Below are positions 23,954 through 32,804 of a stretch of 64,000 bases of DNA, piece after piece. The notes under the pieces were generated by a model. That model had not been told where the DNA came from, ran no database searches, and saw only the letters and a list, made by a program, of their open reading frames with translations. Every line of letters begins with the position of its first letter. Position 1 is the first letter of the stretch. Source of the DNA: CABZJG01 sp902512685 (GTDB taxonomy: Bacteria; Pseudomonadota; Alphaproteobacteria; Rhodobacterales; Rhodobacteraceae). The stretch lies in the NCBI GenBank assembly GCA_051201605.1, contig CP179201.1, positions 868,001 through 932,000 of the forward strand, given 5' to 3'. Both the position numbers and the translations under genes were made by a program.

Positions 23954-24637
23954 ATGCCACTGTCACTTTCCGACGCAGCAAAGCGTGCTAAGCTATCGAC
24001 TGATGAATTAAAACTTCATATCCAAAGTGGCAAATTAGTGGCACGCCGTGCTTCTGATAGCCGGTCAGCAAGGTACCTGATTGAAGAAAGTGATTTAGAT
24101 GCGTTTTTGGCAACAAACCAATCAGTGACTGGATTATGGTCGGACGAAAAGGCATTAGACGAGCAAGAAGAGCAATTGGTGTTGGGAACATCAACCGGAG
24201 GGAGCCTTAGAAAAGTGCTAACCGTCGAAGCCGTCTCTGAGTTGCGTGTTCAATATAGAATTTTGACAGGTCGCGTTGAAACTCTTGAGCGTCTTTTTTC
24301 TGAGTTTATCGAAGCGGAAAAAACCCTCGATAACACGCTTGTCTTAAATGATTCTTGGAAAGTCGCGGGCGAGAAAATAAGCGAAAAGCCACAGCCGCAA
24401 ACTGTTTTGGAAAGCTCAAAAACCTATTCAGAGCCTGCTGCCTCCCTGGAAACACACGGAGAAGTTGGCGAAAAACAAGCTTCGTCTTCAAATGTATTAA
24501 AGTCAAAACTAGCCACCGCAACAGACGATTCGGTGGATGAACAGGAAACATCTGCCGGAAGCATCGACCTGCGCTTACAAGAATATGAACGCCGTTTGGC
24601 AGAGGCAAAACAAACTGCAACAAGACTTTGGCACTAA
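23954..24637 (+). CDS. MerR/excisionase-like DNA-binding protein
   Basis: This 227-residue protein opens with a winged-helix, MerR/excisionase-like DNA-binding domain (SLSDAAKRAKLSTDELKLHI, then GKLVARRASDSRSARYLIEE and DLDAFL, about residues 3-53). A coiled-coil segment (LRVQYRILTGRVETLERLF, about 96-114) and a charged, low-complexity tail follow. DNA binding with coiled-coil dimerisation is a fair inference. It is the second gene after the sigma-54 promoter at 23371, so it may be a late flagellar regulator. The target is unknown. Confidence 0.65.
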   Translation: MPLSLSDAAKRAKLSTDELKLHIQSGKLVARRASDSRSARYLIEESDLDAFLATNQSVTGLWSDEKALDEQEEQLVLGTSTGGSLRKVLTVEAVSELRVQYRILTGRVETLERLFSEFIEAEKTLDNTLVLNDSWKVAGEKISEKPQPQTVLESSKTYSEPAASLETHGEVGEKQASSSNVLKSKLATATDDSVDEQETSAGSIDLRLQEYERRLAEAKQTATRLWH

Positions 24638-24806
24638 ATTTATTTTCAGCTCAATTTAACGTCACTTTAATTGGGCTTCACTTCTAAAACTTTATTTTGA
24701 TATTGCATTAATTTATATATTCTGAGTTCCTTTATTATAAAATAAATCAATTTTTTGTTGTAAATTACTGATTATCTGTTCTTAAATAACAAAAATTGGA
24801 TTTTTT

Positions 24807-26513
24807 ATGGAAAATCGAGGGCAACTAGCTTTTACGTTCAAGCAATTGGGTCAAGTTATGATTGTTGGCCTTTTTTTTGGATGCTTGGTTGCAGTGGTCG
24901 CGCATATTTTTGTTGAAGGGGTGCAGTATTTTTCCTCCCAAAGAACAGCGGTGGCACCAATCGAAGCTTTTGGTTTGAAGCTTCATTATGGGCAACTGTT
25001 CACGCTAACCATAGCTGCCGCTGCAATTTATGTCCTTAAGCGAACTTTTGGCATTGGTCGCTGGCATGGACCGGCAGATAGTATTTATGCAGCGCATAGA
25101 ACCGATAATGAACTGGATGTTAAAACGGGTTTGAGCTCTACGTTGGTTGCATTTTTATCTGCGTCCGGCGGGGCTTCAGTCGGCCAGTATGGGCCGCTTG
25201 TTCATTTTGGAGCTGTCATTGGAAGTGGTCTCAAACGAATATTGAAAAGCAATATGAGCACGGATGTTTTTATTGGTTGTGGTGTTGCTGCAGCGATTGC
25301 CGCTGGATTTAATGCCCCCATCGCAGGGGTTGTATTTGCCCATGAGGCTGTGATTAGGCATTTTTCGCTGCGCGCAATTGCTCCAATTGCGATTGCATCT
25401 TGCTCGGCTGCTGGATTAACTGAATTGCTATGGGGGGGAACAACTCTCTTTGAGGTTGGGGCGTTTAAGGGCGAGTTATCGACTTTATTGCCGTTTGCTC
25501 TCGTCATGGGGCCATTTTTTGGGTTGGTGGCTGTTTTGCTTATGCAAAGCGTACGCAATGCTGCAAAATTCGTGGGGTCGCGTGGCTTTAGCCCTCTGGT
25601 TGGTTTGACATTGGCGGTCCTGATTACATCTGCAGGCGGTGCATTTTTCCCCGAAGCGCTTGGTCTCGGCGGTGATACAGTGCGCGGAGCGATCGGCTTA
25701 GAATTTACGTTTGCATTTCTTGTTGCGGTGTTGCTGGTGAAGATCATTCTGACCACTGTATGTCTTAGTTTAGGTCTGTTTGGGGGTATTTTTTCGCCTT
25801 CATTGGTTATTGGGGCCAGCGCAGGAGCGATCGCTCTTGGTTTATGTAATATGGTCGGCTTGGATCCTGTTGGCTCGGTTGGGATTGTTATTTGCGGAAT
25901 GGCAGCTGTTTCATCAGCGGTCATCGGAGCACCAATTGCCGGTGTAATGGTAGTGTTGGAATTGACCGGGTCCTATGAGTATGCGCTTCTTGCAATGGTA
26001 AGTATTGTAACTGCAGTTTTGACTTCTCATCACCTTTTTGGGCACTCATTCTTTGATCGCCAGTTGTCTGATCGCGGCATAGATATATCCAGTGGTCGCA
26101 CTGGTTTAGAGATGATGGATCGTAGCATAATAGGTATTGTACATGATGATTATGCCCGCCTATCGTCTGAAAATTCTGCCGAGAACGGGATTAATACAAT
26201 CTTGAGCGCGGGAATGAGCGAAGCTTACATCCTTGAGGAAAACAACAGTTTTATTGGCAAGGTAACGCTTCAAAAACTCCTCTTGGCTGAGCCTAAAACA
26301 AAGATCACGAGCTTACTTGAACAGGATCCGATTTCCATTAAATCAGACGCGTCTTTGCAGCAAGCCATGGAAATTGCAGTTGAATTTGTTGGTGAAAGTA
26401 TTCCCATTATTGATCGCGAAACAAATGAGATGCTTGGGATTGTCACCGAAGGTGATCTATTCAAAGATTACCTGCAGCTGCAGAACAAGATTGTTGACCT
26501 TGAAAGGCGATAG
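24807..26513 (+). CDS. ClC-family chloride channel or antiporter with CBS domains
   Basis: This 568-residue protein has about ten membrane helices (residues 15-430) and the ClC ion-path signatures: GGASVGQYGPLVHFGA near 128 (family GKxGPxxH, here with Gln before Tyr), GGIFSPSLVIGA near 330 and a GAPIAGV segment. The C-terminal 120 residues form a CBS-like pair (ILSAGMSEAYIL and ITSLLEQDPISIKSDASL...IPIIDRETNEMLGIVTEGDL). ClC proteins carry Cl- either passively or in exchange for H+; the sequence does not decide which. It stands alone behind a 170-bp AT-rich gap and has no evident link to the flagellar genes. Confidence 0.88.
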   Translation: MENRGQLAFTFKQLGQVMIVGLFFGCLVAVVAHIFVEGVQYFSSQRTAVAPIEAFGLKLHYGQLFTLTIAAAAIYVLKRTFGIGRWHGPADSIYAAHRTDNELDVKTGLSSTLVAFLSASGGASVGQYGPLVHFGAVIGSGLKRILKSNMSTDVFIGCGVAAAIAAGFNAPIAGVVFAHEAVIRHFSLRAIAPIAIASCSAAGLTELLWGGTTLFEVGAFKGELSTLLPFALVMGPFFGLVAVLLMQSVRNAAKFVGSRGFSPLVGLTLAVLITSAGGAFFPEALGLGGDTVRGAIGLEFTFAFLVAVLLVKIILTTVCLSLGLFGGIFSPSLVIGASAGAIALGLCNMVGLDPVGSVGIVICGMAAVSSAVIGAPIAGVMVVLELTGSYEYALLAMVSIVTAVLTSHHLFGHSFFDRQLSDRGIDISSGRTGLEMMDRSIIGIVHDDYARLSSENSAENGINTILSAGMSEAYILEENNSFIGKVTLQKLLLAEPKTKITSLLEQDPISIKSDASLQQAMEIAVEFVGESIPIIDRETNEMLGIVTEGDLFKDYLQLQNKIVDLERR

Positions 26514-26518
26514 TTGAT

Positions 26519-27010
26519 TTATTCTTTTAACTCGTCGCCGTAAACGCCCCACAAAGTGCTTTTGGGTAACCATCCTTTATAGCCCCCGGCGCGTAATTGG
26601 CACCAATCAATCGTACATTTTTCTAGGTTTGCAATGGCGGTTTTTTCAAAACGGGCCACAACCAGACTGTCGGTGTTTGGCTGTGAAAACATGGGCTGCA
26701 TATTTTGAAGCACGATAGCGCTTCGAACCCCTGAAAGTAGGGAATAATGCACCCAACCGCCTGCGCCATCAATATCTCGAACACGGCGCCAGTTCCCATA
26801 TTCAGCATAGATTTCCAAAGGCATATGTTTGCGCTTAAAAACCCAATCAATCCGATGAGAAAGCGATGGCCCGCGGCGCGCATTGGCTTCGGTGGCTTTC
26901 AGCGATACAAATCTGGGCATGGGAAGATTGGTGATAGGTCCTTTTTCTTGGGCGCAAAGCGACCCTGCAAAAATACTTAGTACACATAGGATTAAGCCTA
27001 AACGTTTCAT
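26519..27010 (-). CDS. Secreted SH3-domain protein
   Basis: The product is 163 residues from the ATG at 27010, which gives a clean signal peptide (MKRLGLILCVLSIFAGSLCAQ); a start 7 codons upstream is possible. Two bacterial SH3-like modules follow: RFVSLKATEANARRGPSLSH, then IDGAGGWVHYSLLSG, and a second ending in AGGYKGWLPKSTLWGV. Such SH3_3/SH3_4 proteins in alphaproteobacteria are periplasmic and thought to bind peptidoglycan. It is convergent with the ClC gene, with a 5-bp gap, and divergent from the dehydrogenase gene. Confidence 0.8.
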   Translation of the reverse strand: MKRLGLILCVLSIFAGSLCAQEKGPITNLPMPRFVSLKATEANARRGPSLSHRIDWVFKRKHMPLEIYAEYGNWRRVRDIDGAGGWVHYSLLSGVRSAIVLQNMQPMFSQPNTDSLVVARFEKTAIANLEKCTIDWCQLRAGGYKGWLPKSTLWGVYGDELKE

Positions 27011-27116
27011 CAGGGCCTGCTTAAAAACCACACATGTTTTGTCTAGGGGTTCTTGTGCCCAGATGCAACTTGCGTCAGTTTAAACTTAACGCAGAAACTT
27101 AATTTAGGGGGGCGAT

Positions 27117-28103
27117 ATGTCCAGCGATCAAATAAGCGTAGCGGTTACCCGTCGATTGCCAGATGTCGTGGAGGCCCGGTTAAAAGAGCTTTTTGATGTT
27201 AAACTGCGCGACAATGACGAACCTATGACGCGCCTAGAACTTGCAGAAATTGTTAAATCTGTTGACGTTTTAGTGCCTACTGTAACCGACCGGATTGATG
27301 CGGCGTTGCTGGCACAGGCGGGTCCTCGGCTTAAGCTGCTGGCGAATTTTGGCGCGGGGATCGATCATATTGATATTGACACGGCACGGCAACGCGGGGT
27401 TTTGGTCTCGAATACACCGGGTGTGTTGACCGATGATACGGCTGATATGGCTTTGGCATTGATGCTAAGTGTAACAAGAAGAATTCCTGAAGGCCTAGCG
27501 GTCATGCAGTCCGGAGATTGGACAGGGTGGGCTCCGAATGCACTTTTGGGCGGACGGCTCGGAGGTCGCCGCCTTGGTATTTTGGGAATGGGGCGCATTG
27601 GTCAAGCCGTTGCGCGCCGGGCTGCCGTTTTTGGCATGCAGATACACTACCATAATCGCAAACGCCTAAGATCAGAGATTGAAGAGGAACTAGACGCGAC
27701 CTATTGGGAAAGCCTTGACCAGATGGTTGCCCGTATGGATGTGATTTCAATCAATTGCCCGCACACCCCGTCGACGTTCCATTTGATGAATGCACGGCGG
27801 TTAAAGTTGATGAAACCGACAGGGGTGATAATCAATACGTCCCGCGGTGAGGTGATTGACGAAAATGCACTGACTAGAATGTTGCGCGCTGGTGAATTGG
27901 CCGGAGCAGGCTTGGATGTCTATGAACATGGTACAGACATTAACCCCCGTTTAAGGCAGCTCAGTAATGTTGTTCTTTTGCCGCATATGGGTTCTGCGAC
28001 GATCGAGGGGCGCATTGAAATGGGTGAAAAGGTACTGATTAATATCAAAACTTTTGCTGACGGGCATCGCCCGCCTGATCAGGTTGTCCCAGGTGTGCTT
28101 TAG
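27117..28103 (+). CDS. D-isomer-specific 2-hydroxyacid dehydrogenase (glyoxylate/hydroxypyruvate reductase-like)
   Basis: This 328-residue enzyme has the family's split substrate domain and a Rossmann NAD(P) domain with GMGRIGQAVARRA near 155-167. Catalytic Arg (INTSRGEV), Glu (LDVYEHGTDINP) and His (LLPHMGSAT) are all in place. It reduces small 2-keto acids such as glyoxylate or hydroxypyruvate; the exact substrate is not decided. The start follows a GGGGGGCG purine site. It is transcribed alone and ends at a GC-rich hairpin. Confidence 0.88.
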   Translation: MSSDQISVAVTRRLPDVVEARLKELFDVKLRDNDEPMTRLELAEIVKSVDVLVPTVTDRIDAALLAQAGPRLKLLANFGAGIDHIDIDTARQRGVLVSNTPGVLTDDTADMALALMLSVTRRIPEGLAVMQSGDWTGWAPNALLGGRLGGRRLGILGMGRIGQAVARRAAVFGMQIHYHNRKRLRSEIEEELDATYWESLDQMVARMDVISINCPHTPSTFHLMNARRLKLMKPTGVIINTSRGEVIDENALTRMLRAGELAGAGLDVYEHGTDINPRLRQLSNVVLLPHMGSATIEGRIEMGEKVLINIKTFADGHRPPDQVVPGVL

Positions 28104-28116
28104 GCTTTTGGGTTGC

Positions 28117-28139
28117 CGCCGGGCCTTTAAAACCCGGCG
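28117..28139 (+). terminator. Hairpin after the hydroxyacid dehydrogenase gene
   Basis: CGCCGGG and CCCGGCG form a 7-bp GC stem with a 9-nt loop just after the stop. The trailing T-run is poor, so it is a weak or bidirectional terminator at best; the convergent phaB gene ends nearby. Confidence 0.5.
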
Positions 28140-28177
28140 ATCCTTTAAACTGCCGATGCTATAGATCGCGAAATAAT

Positions 28178-28900
28178 TTAGACCAAATGTTGGCCGCCAT
28201 TGGCAGTAATAGTGGAGCCATTGATAAAGGCTGCATCATCTGAGGCCAAAAACACCACGCAGCGCGCGATTTCCTCTGGTTCGCCCAAACGGCCTGTTGG
28301 GATTTGCGCAACAATACCATCGCGCACTTTTTCCGGCACAGCCATGACCATATCAGTGGCTATATATCCCGGGCAGACGGCGTTGGCTGTGATGCCATAC
28401 CGGGCGCCTTCCTGCGCGAGTGATTTGGTAATACCAAGATCGCCGGCCTTTGATGCGGCATAGTTGACCTGAGCAAACTGACCTTTTTGGCCATTGATCG
28501 AGCTGATGGTGATAATGCGGCCAAATTTACGTTCGCGCATACCGGGCCAGATCGGGTGGGTCATATTAAAAACGCCAGTAAGATTTGTGTCGATCACTTG
28601 TGACCATTGCTCTTTGGTCATTTTATGAAACGGGGCATCGCGGGTGATCCCTGCGTTGTTGACCAAAATGTCAACCGGGCCAATTTCTGCTTCGACTTTT
28701 GATATGCCTGCGGCGCATTCATCATACTCTGCAACGTTCCACTTGAACGTTTTAATACCTGTTTTCTCGGTAAAGGCGGCAGCCGCCGCATCATTCCCGG
28801 CATAGGTCGCTGCGACCTGATATCCTGCGTTGCTTAGAGCAACTGAAATAGCGGCGCCAATGCCGCGTGATCCGCCTGTAACCAGCGCTGTTCTAGACAT
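28178..28900 (-). CDS. phaB: Acetoacetyl-CoA reductase PhaB
   Basis: This 240-residue SDR enzyme has the NADPH-binding GGSRGIGAAI at about 8-17, NNAGITRD near 86-93, catalytic Ser in ISSINGQKGQ and Tyr/Lys in YAASKAGD. The motif set and length match PhaB, which reduces acetoacetyl-CoA to (R)-3-hydroxybutyryl-CoA for polyhydroxybutyrate. It lies downstream of phaA in the same direction but behind the phaA terminator, so it likely has its own promoter in the AT-rich 28901-29000 gap. Confidence 0.92.
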   Translation of the reverse strand: MSRTALVTGGSRGIGAAISVALSNAGYQVAATYAGNDAAAAAFTEKTGIKTFKWNVAEYDECAAGISKVEAEIGPVDILVNNAGITRDAPFHKMTKEQWSQVIDTNLTGVFNMTHPIWPGMRERKFGRIITISSINGQKGQFAQVNYAASKAGDLGITKSLAQEGARYGITANAVCPGYIATDMVMAVPEKVRDGIVAQIPTGRLGEPEEIARCVVFLASDDAAFINGSTITANGGQHLV

Positions 28901-29009
28901 AAAGGGTTTCCTTACAATTTAATTGCCTTGGTAATGCTATTACGTTCTATGTATTAGTTTAGCAATATTATTTCGTCAACAAATTTCTGCACTACAGCAA
29001 TTTTTGACT

Positions 29010-29035
29010 AAAAAAAGGGGGCAGCGCCCCCTTTT
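29010..29035 (-). terminator. Terminator between phaA and phaB
   Basis: GGGGGC-AGC-GCCCCC flanked by A-runs and T-runs on either side forms a strong, bidirectional rho-independent terminator just after the phaA stop. Confidence 0.85.
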
Positions 29036-29045
29036 ATTGTTTAAA

Positions 29046-30221
29046 TCAGACCCTTTCGAGGCACATCGCAACGCCCATCCCGCCACCGATACAAAGTGTC
29101 GCAAGGCCTTTCTTTGCATCCCTGCGCTTCATTTCAAACACCAAAGTGTTCAAAATACGCGCGCCAGAGGCTCCGATTGGATGGCCAATAGCAATCGCAC
29201 CGCCGTTGACGTTGACGATAGCCGGATTCCATCCCATGTCTTTATTGACCGCGCAGGCCTGCGCAGCAAAGGCTTCGTTGGCTTCGACCAAATCCAGATC
29301 AGACAGCGACCAACCGGCTTTTTCCAATGCTTTGCGGCTGGCATAGACCGGTCCAACGCCCATAATCGCTGGGTCAAGCCCAACACTGGCATAAGAGGCG
29401 ATGCGCGCCAAAGGTTCGATCCCGCGTTTTTCTGCTTCATCCGCGCTCATCAGCAATGCGCCAGCAGCGCCATCGTTGATGCCGGATGCATTGGCCGCTG
29501 TCACGCTTCCATCTTTAACAAATGCAGGTCGCAGTTTTTGCATGTTTTCGATGGTCGCTCCGTGGCGGATATATTCGTCCTGATCCACTACGATATCGCC
29601 TTTTCGGGTTTTAACGGTGAAGGGTGTGATTTCATCCGCGAACCTACCGGCTTTCTGCGCCGCTTCTGCTTTATTTTGCGAACTGACGGCAAACTCATCC
29701 TGCATATCGCGGCTAATCTGCCACTTCTGCGCAACATTCTCTGCGGTCTGACCCATGTGATAGCCGTTAAAAGCATCCCACAAACCGTCCTTAATCATGC
29801 AGTCAATATACTTAAGATCGCCCATTTTATGGCCGGCCCTCAGATGCGCAACATGCGGTGAAAGTGACATGTTTTCCTGACCACCTGCGGCTACAATATC
29901 TGCATCGCCCAGTTGAATGTGCTGTGCGGCCAAAGCAACGGCCCGCAAACCAGAACCACAAACCTGATTAATCCCCCAAGCTGAACTTTCGATGGGCAAA
30001 CCGGCGTTTACATGCGCTTGGCGTGCCGGGTTTTGTCCCTGACCTGCGCTCAGCACCTGGCCGAGAATGGTTTCAGATACATCCGATTTTTCAATGCCCG
30101 CGCGCTCAACCAGCGCTTCTAAAACCGTTGTGCCCAGATCATGGGCGGGCGTGTTGGCAAAGGATCCGGTAAAACTGCCCACTGGGGTGCGGGCGGCTGA
30201 GGCAATTACTACATTTGTCAT
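29046..30221 (-). CDS. phaA: Acetyl-CoA C-acetyltransferase (beta-ketothiolase) PhaA
   Basis: This 391-residue thiolase has the nucleophilic Cys in NQVCGSGLRAVA (about 85-96) and the C-terminal GGGAIAIGHPIGASGAR-type and CIGGGMGVAM motifs that supply His and the second Cys. It condenses two acetyl-CoA to acetoacetyl-CoA for PHB or ketone metabolism. The start follows a GGAGATTGC site. phaB lies downstream; a terminator separates the two. The length and motifs are normal. Confidence 0.93.
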   Translation of the reverse strand: MTNVVIASAARTPVGSFTGSFANTPAHDLGTTVLEALVERAGIEKSDVSETILGQVLSAGQGQNPARQAHVNAGLPIESSAWGINQVCGSGLRAVALAAQHIQLGDADIVAAGGQENMSLSPHVAHLRAGHKMGDLKYIDCMIKDGLWDAFNGYHMGQTAENVAQKWQISRDMQDEFAVSSQNKAEAAQKAGRFADEITPFTVKTRKGDIVVDQDEYIRHGATIENMQKLRPAFVKDGSVTAANASGINDGAAGALLMSADEAEKRGIEPLARIASYASVGLDPAIMGVGPVYASRKALEKAGWSLSDLDLVEANEAFAAQACAVNKDMGWNPAIVNVNGGAIAIGHPIGASGARILNTLVFEMKRRDAKKGLATLCIGGGMGVAMCLERV

Positions 30222-30326
30222 TTTTGCAATCTCCGACAGAAAAAAGCGCAGAAAAAATCTGCTTATTCGGCTCTTTAATAACCGAGATGCTGCAACGCGG
30301 CAACACCCAAGCTATCCCAGCAAGAA

Positions 30327-31166
30327 TTAGGCAATTTTTTTTTGATTTCTGCCGATTTTTTTAACCCAAGGAGGGTGAACAGTCGGCACCCCAAAATAAT
30401 ACCCTTGTTAGCAATCAACCCCCGTGCTGCACAGCCACTCACTGGCTTCAGCGGTTTCAATAGCTTCTGCAATGGCAAACATATCAAAATGTTCTGCAAT
30501 AGAAATAAGGGCTTGGGTCAAAACCTGATTACCTGCATTGAATTCAATATCCCGCATAAATTGACCATCGATTTTCAGTATATCAAATTGGAAATCACGC
30601 AGATATCGAAATGAAGTTGCCCCGGACCCAAAATCATCAAGCGCAAAGCGAATGCCCCGCCTGTTCATATCGCGCATAAAATTCACAACCAACTCAGGCA
30701 CAAGCATGGCAGAGCTTTCAGTAATTTCTAAAATCAGCCTTGCCCCAAGAGTAGAATCATATCGAAGCGCTTTTCCAAGGATTTCCAGCCAACGGCCATA
30801 ACCGATAGATCGCGCCGACATATTAATGGACAACTGTAGTTGCGGTTGCGCCGCGAGCGTGCGCAGCCCTATTTCCAGAGCTTTACAATCGATAAGGCGA
30901 CCGGTTTCAAGTTCTTCGACCTTGTGGATGAACTCACCAGCCGGAATAATGCGCCCGGTTGGGTCGGGAATACGGATCAAGCCTTCATAAAAAACAATGG
31001 TATGAGGTTTTGAACTGGTAACAATGGGTTGAAACGCCAGCATTGCTTCATCATGCCTCAACGCCGCATCCACCATTGAAACACTGGTTTTATCACGTTG
31101 GGCCACAGCGTGATCTAGTGGGCTTTCTTCATGCGCCAAAATATCAAATTGGTTGCGGGCTTCCAT
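30327..31166 (-). pseudogene. EAL-domain phosphodiesterase gene with a premature stop
   Basis: From the ATG at 31166, behind a GGAGGGG site, 252 codons run to a TAA at 30410-30408. They cover almost the whole EAL domain: YEGLIRI (an EAL variant), SINMSARS, LEITESS, LDDFGSG, LKIDGQF and AEAIET. The domain should end with a GxDxxQGYxFGxP segment. Here GVDC is followed by the stop and then, in the same frame, by QGYYFGVPTVHPPW and a natural stop at 30327. One sense codon (often Leu at this place, TTA to TAA) seems to have become a stop. EAL enzymes cleave cyclic di-GMP; the truncated form is probably unstable or inactive. Confidence 0.85.
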
Positions 31167-31244
31167 TTTCCCCTCCATCATCAATTTGGTCAGACTGCCG
31201 AAAATAGAATAACAAAGCCCTAATGGATCGAAAATGAGCGCAAA

Positions 31245-31814
31245 ATGATCACTGAGCAAAATCGCTGTGGCTGGGCCGGACAGGACCCGCTTTATATCGC
31301 CTATCACGATAAAGAGTGGGGTGTTCCCGAATACAGCAGCCGCGCGCTTTGGGAAAAACTAATCCTAGAGGGCTTTCAAGCCGGTCTAAGCTGGATTACC
31401 ATATTGAAAAAGCGCGATAATTTTCGCAAGGCTTTCGCCGGCTTTGATCCAAATGTGATCGCAGATTGGGGCGGAGAGCAGGTCGAAAACCTGTTGCAGG
31501 ACAGTGGCATTATTCGCCATCGGGGTAAAATCGAGGCGACCATAGGCAATGCCAAAGCCTGGCAAAAAATCGAACATGCGCAGGGCTTTGATCACTTTCT
31601 TTGGCGCTATGTAGACCATAAGCCGATTATAAACACATGGGCCAGCCTGTCCGAGGTTCCGGCGCAAACCCCTTTGTCACAACAGATTTCCCGCGATTTA
31701 AAGACCGCCGACTTTAAGTTCTGCGGCCCGACAATCGTCTATGCTTTTTTGCAGGCTGCAGGTCTAATCAATGACCATCTGGTGACTTGTCCGGCCCATG
31801 GTCTGCGGCGTTGA
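31245..31814 (+). CDS. tag: DNA-3-methyladenine glycosylase I
   Basis: This 189-residue protein has the Tag signature: RCGWAGQDPLYIAYHDKEWGVP at the N-terminus, LILEGFQAGLSWITIL with its helix-hairpin-helix, and zinc-binding Cys and His residues near both ends (Cys at 8, CPAHGLRR at the end). It removes 3-methyladenine from alkylated DNA. The gene starts back to back with the EAL gene, 78 bp apart. Confidence 0.93.
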   Translation: MITEQNRCGWAGQDPLYIAYHDKEWGVPEYSSRALWEKLILEGFQAGLSWITILKKRDNFRKAFAGFDPNVIADWGGEQVENLLQDSGIIRHRGKIEATIGNAKAWQKIEHAQGFDHFLWRYVDHKPIINTWASLSEVPAQTPLSQQISRDLKTADFKFCGPTIVYAFLQAAGLINDHLVTCPAHGLRR

Positions 31815-31925
31815 AAGCGGCAAAATGGGCTGTCTGTTTTACGTCAGTATCGCGGCAATTTTGCGCAGGCGCGCTAATCGGGCCATAAATCCTTCAAATC
31901 AGCGCAATTGTTCGCCCACAAAGCA

Positions 31926-31953
31926 TTGACTCCCCCCCTTACCAGTGTATAAG
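31926..31953 (+). promoter_or_regulatory. Sigma-70-type promoter of rpsD
   Basis: TTGACT and TATAAG are separated by 16 bp, giving a good vegetative promoter. The start near 31960 leaves a leader of about 110 nt with GC-rich inverted segments before the AAGGAG ribosome site. S4 autoregulates translation in other bacteria; whether this leader does so is unknown. Confidence 0.6.
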
Positions 31954-32071
31954 CGCGGCTTCATTGGTGTTGGTGGCTCCCGCAAGGGATCGCCTGTCAG
32001 GAGAAATCCAGAGGACAACGCCCTTCAAAGTGGCCCCGAGGGGACATAACACATAAAGAAGGAGATCAGCC

Positions 32072-32692
32072 GTGACCAAACGCACGTCTGCCAAGTACAA
32101 AATCGATCGCCGGATGGGCGAAAACATCTGGGGCCGTCCCAAGTCACCCGTTAACCGCCGCGAATATGGCCCCGGCCAGCATGGCCAGCGCCGCAAGGCA
32201 AAACTGTCTGACTTTGGTCTGCAGCTGCGCGCCAAGCAAAAGCTTAAAGGTTATTACGGTGATCTGACTGAAAAACAATTCCGCCGCATCTATTCAGAAG
32301 CCGTTCGTATCCGTGGTGATACCGGCGAAAACCTGATTGGTTTGCTCGAGCGCCGTCTGGATGCGGTTGTCTACCGCGCCAAATTCGTTGCCACCATGTT
32401 TGCAGCGCGTCAGTTCGTCAACCATGGCCATGTCACTGTGAACGGCAAGCGGGTCAACATCCCGTCTTACCGCGTCAAAGAGGGCGATGTGATCGAAGTG
32501 CGCGAAAAATCAAAACAGATCGTTGTCGTGCTTGAGGCCGTACAACTGGCCGAGCGTGATGTTCCAGATTACATTAATGCAGACCATTCAAAAATGGCAG
32601 CAACATTTGTTCGCACACCAGGGCTTGGCGACGTGCCTTATCCGGTGATGATGGAACCCAATCTCGTCATTGAATATTACGCCCAGAACTAA
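32072..32692 (+). CDS. rpsD: 30S ribosomal protein S4
   Basis: This 206-residue protein is full length, with the alphaproteobacterial S4 start TKRTSAKYKIDRRMG and the S4 RNA-binding domain (LERRLDAVVYRAKFVATMF, then ARQFVNHGHVTVNGKRVNIP). It nucleates assembly of the 16S rRNA 5' domain. The GTG start has a strong AAGGAG site. It stands as a single gene, usual in alphaproteobacteria, with its own promoter and terminator. Confidence 0.97.
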   Translation: MTKRTSAKYKIDRRMGENIWGRPKSPVNRREYGPGQHGQRRKAKLSDFGLQLRAKQKLKGYYGDLTEKQFRRIYSEAVRIRGDTGENLIGLLERRLDAVVYRAKFVATMFAARQFVNHGHVTVNGKRVNIPSYRVKEGDVIEVREKSKQIVVVLEAVQLAERDVPDYINADHSKMAATFVRTPGLGDVPYPVMMEPNLVIEYYAQN

Positions 32693-32714
32693 TAGAAGTT
32701 CACCGCAAAAAATA

Positions 32715-32747
32715 GGGGCCGTGACGGGAAACCGCCACGGCCTTTTT
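32715..32747 (+). terminator. Rho-independent terminator of rpsD
   Basis: GGCCGTG and CACGGCC pair around a 12-nt loop, and five T residues follow. It lies just after the rpsD stop. Confidence 0.88.
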
Positions 32748-32804
32748 CGTTTCCCTCTGGTCATGGCCCCCCACCGCCGCTAAGAAGAAACCCAAGTTGG
32801 AGTT

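Noticed and set aside
30408..31307. The EAL gene starting at 31307
   Set aside because: The start at 31166 has a strong GGAGGGG site. The longer frame would run into the divergent tag coding sequence and adds no domain.
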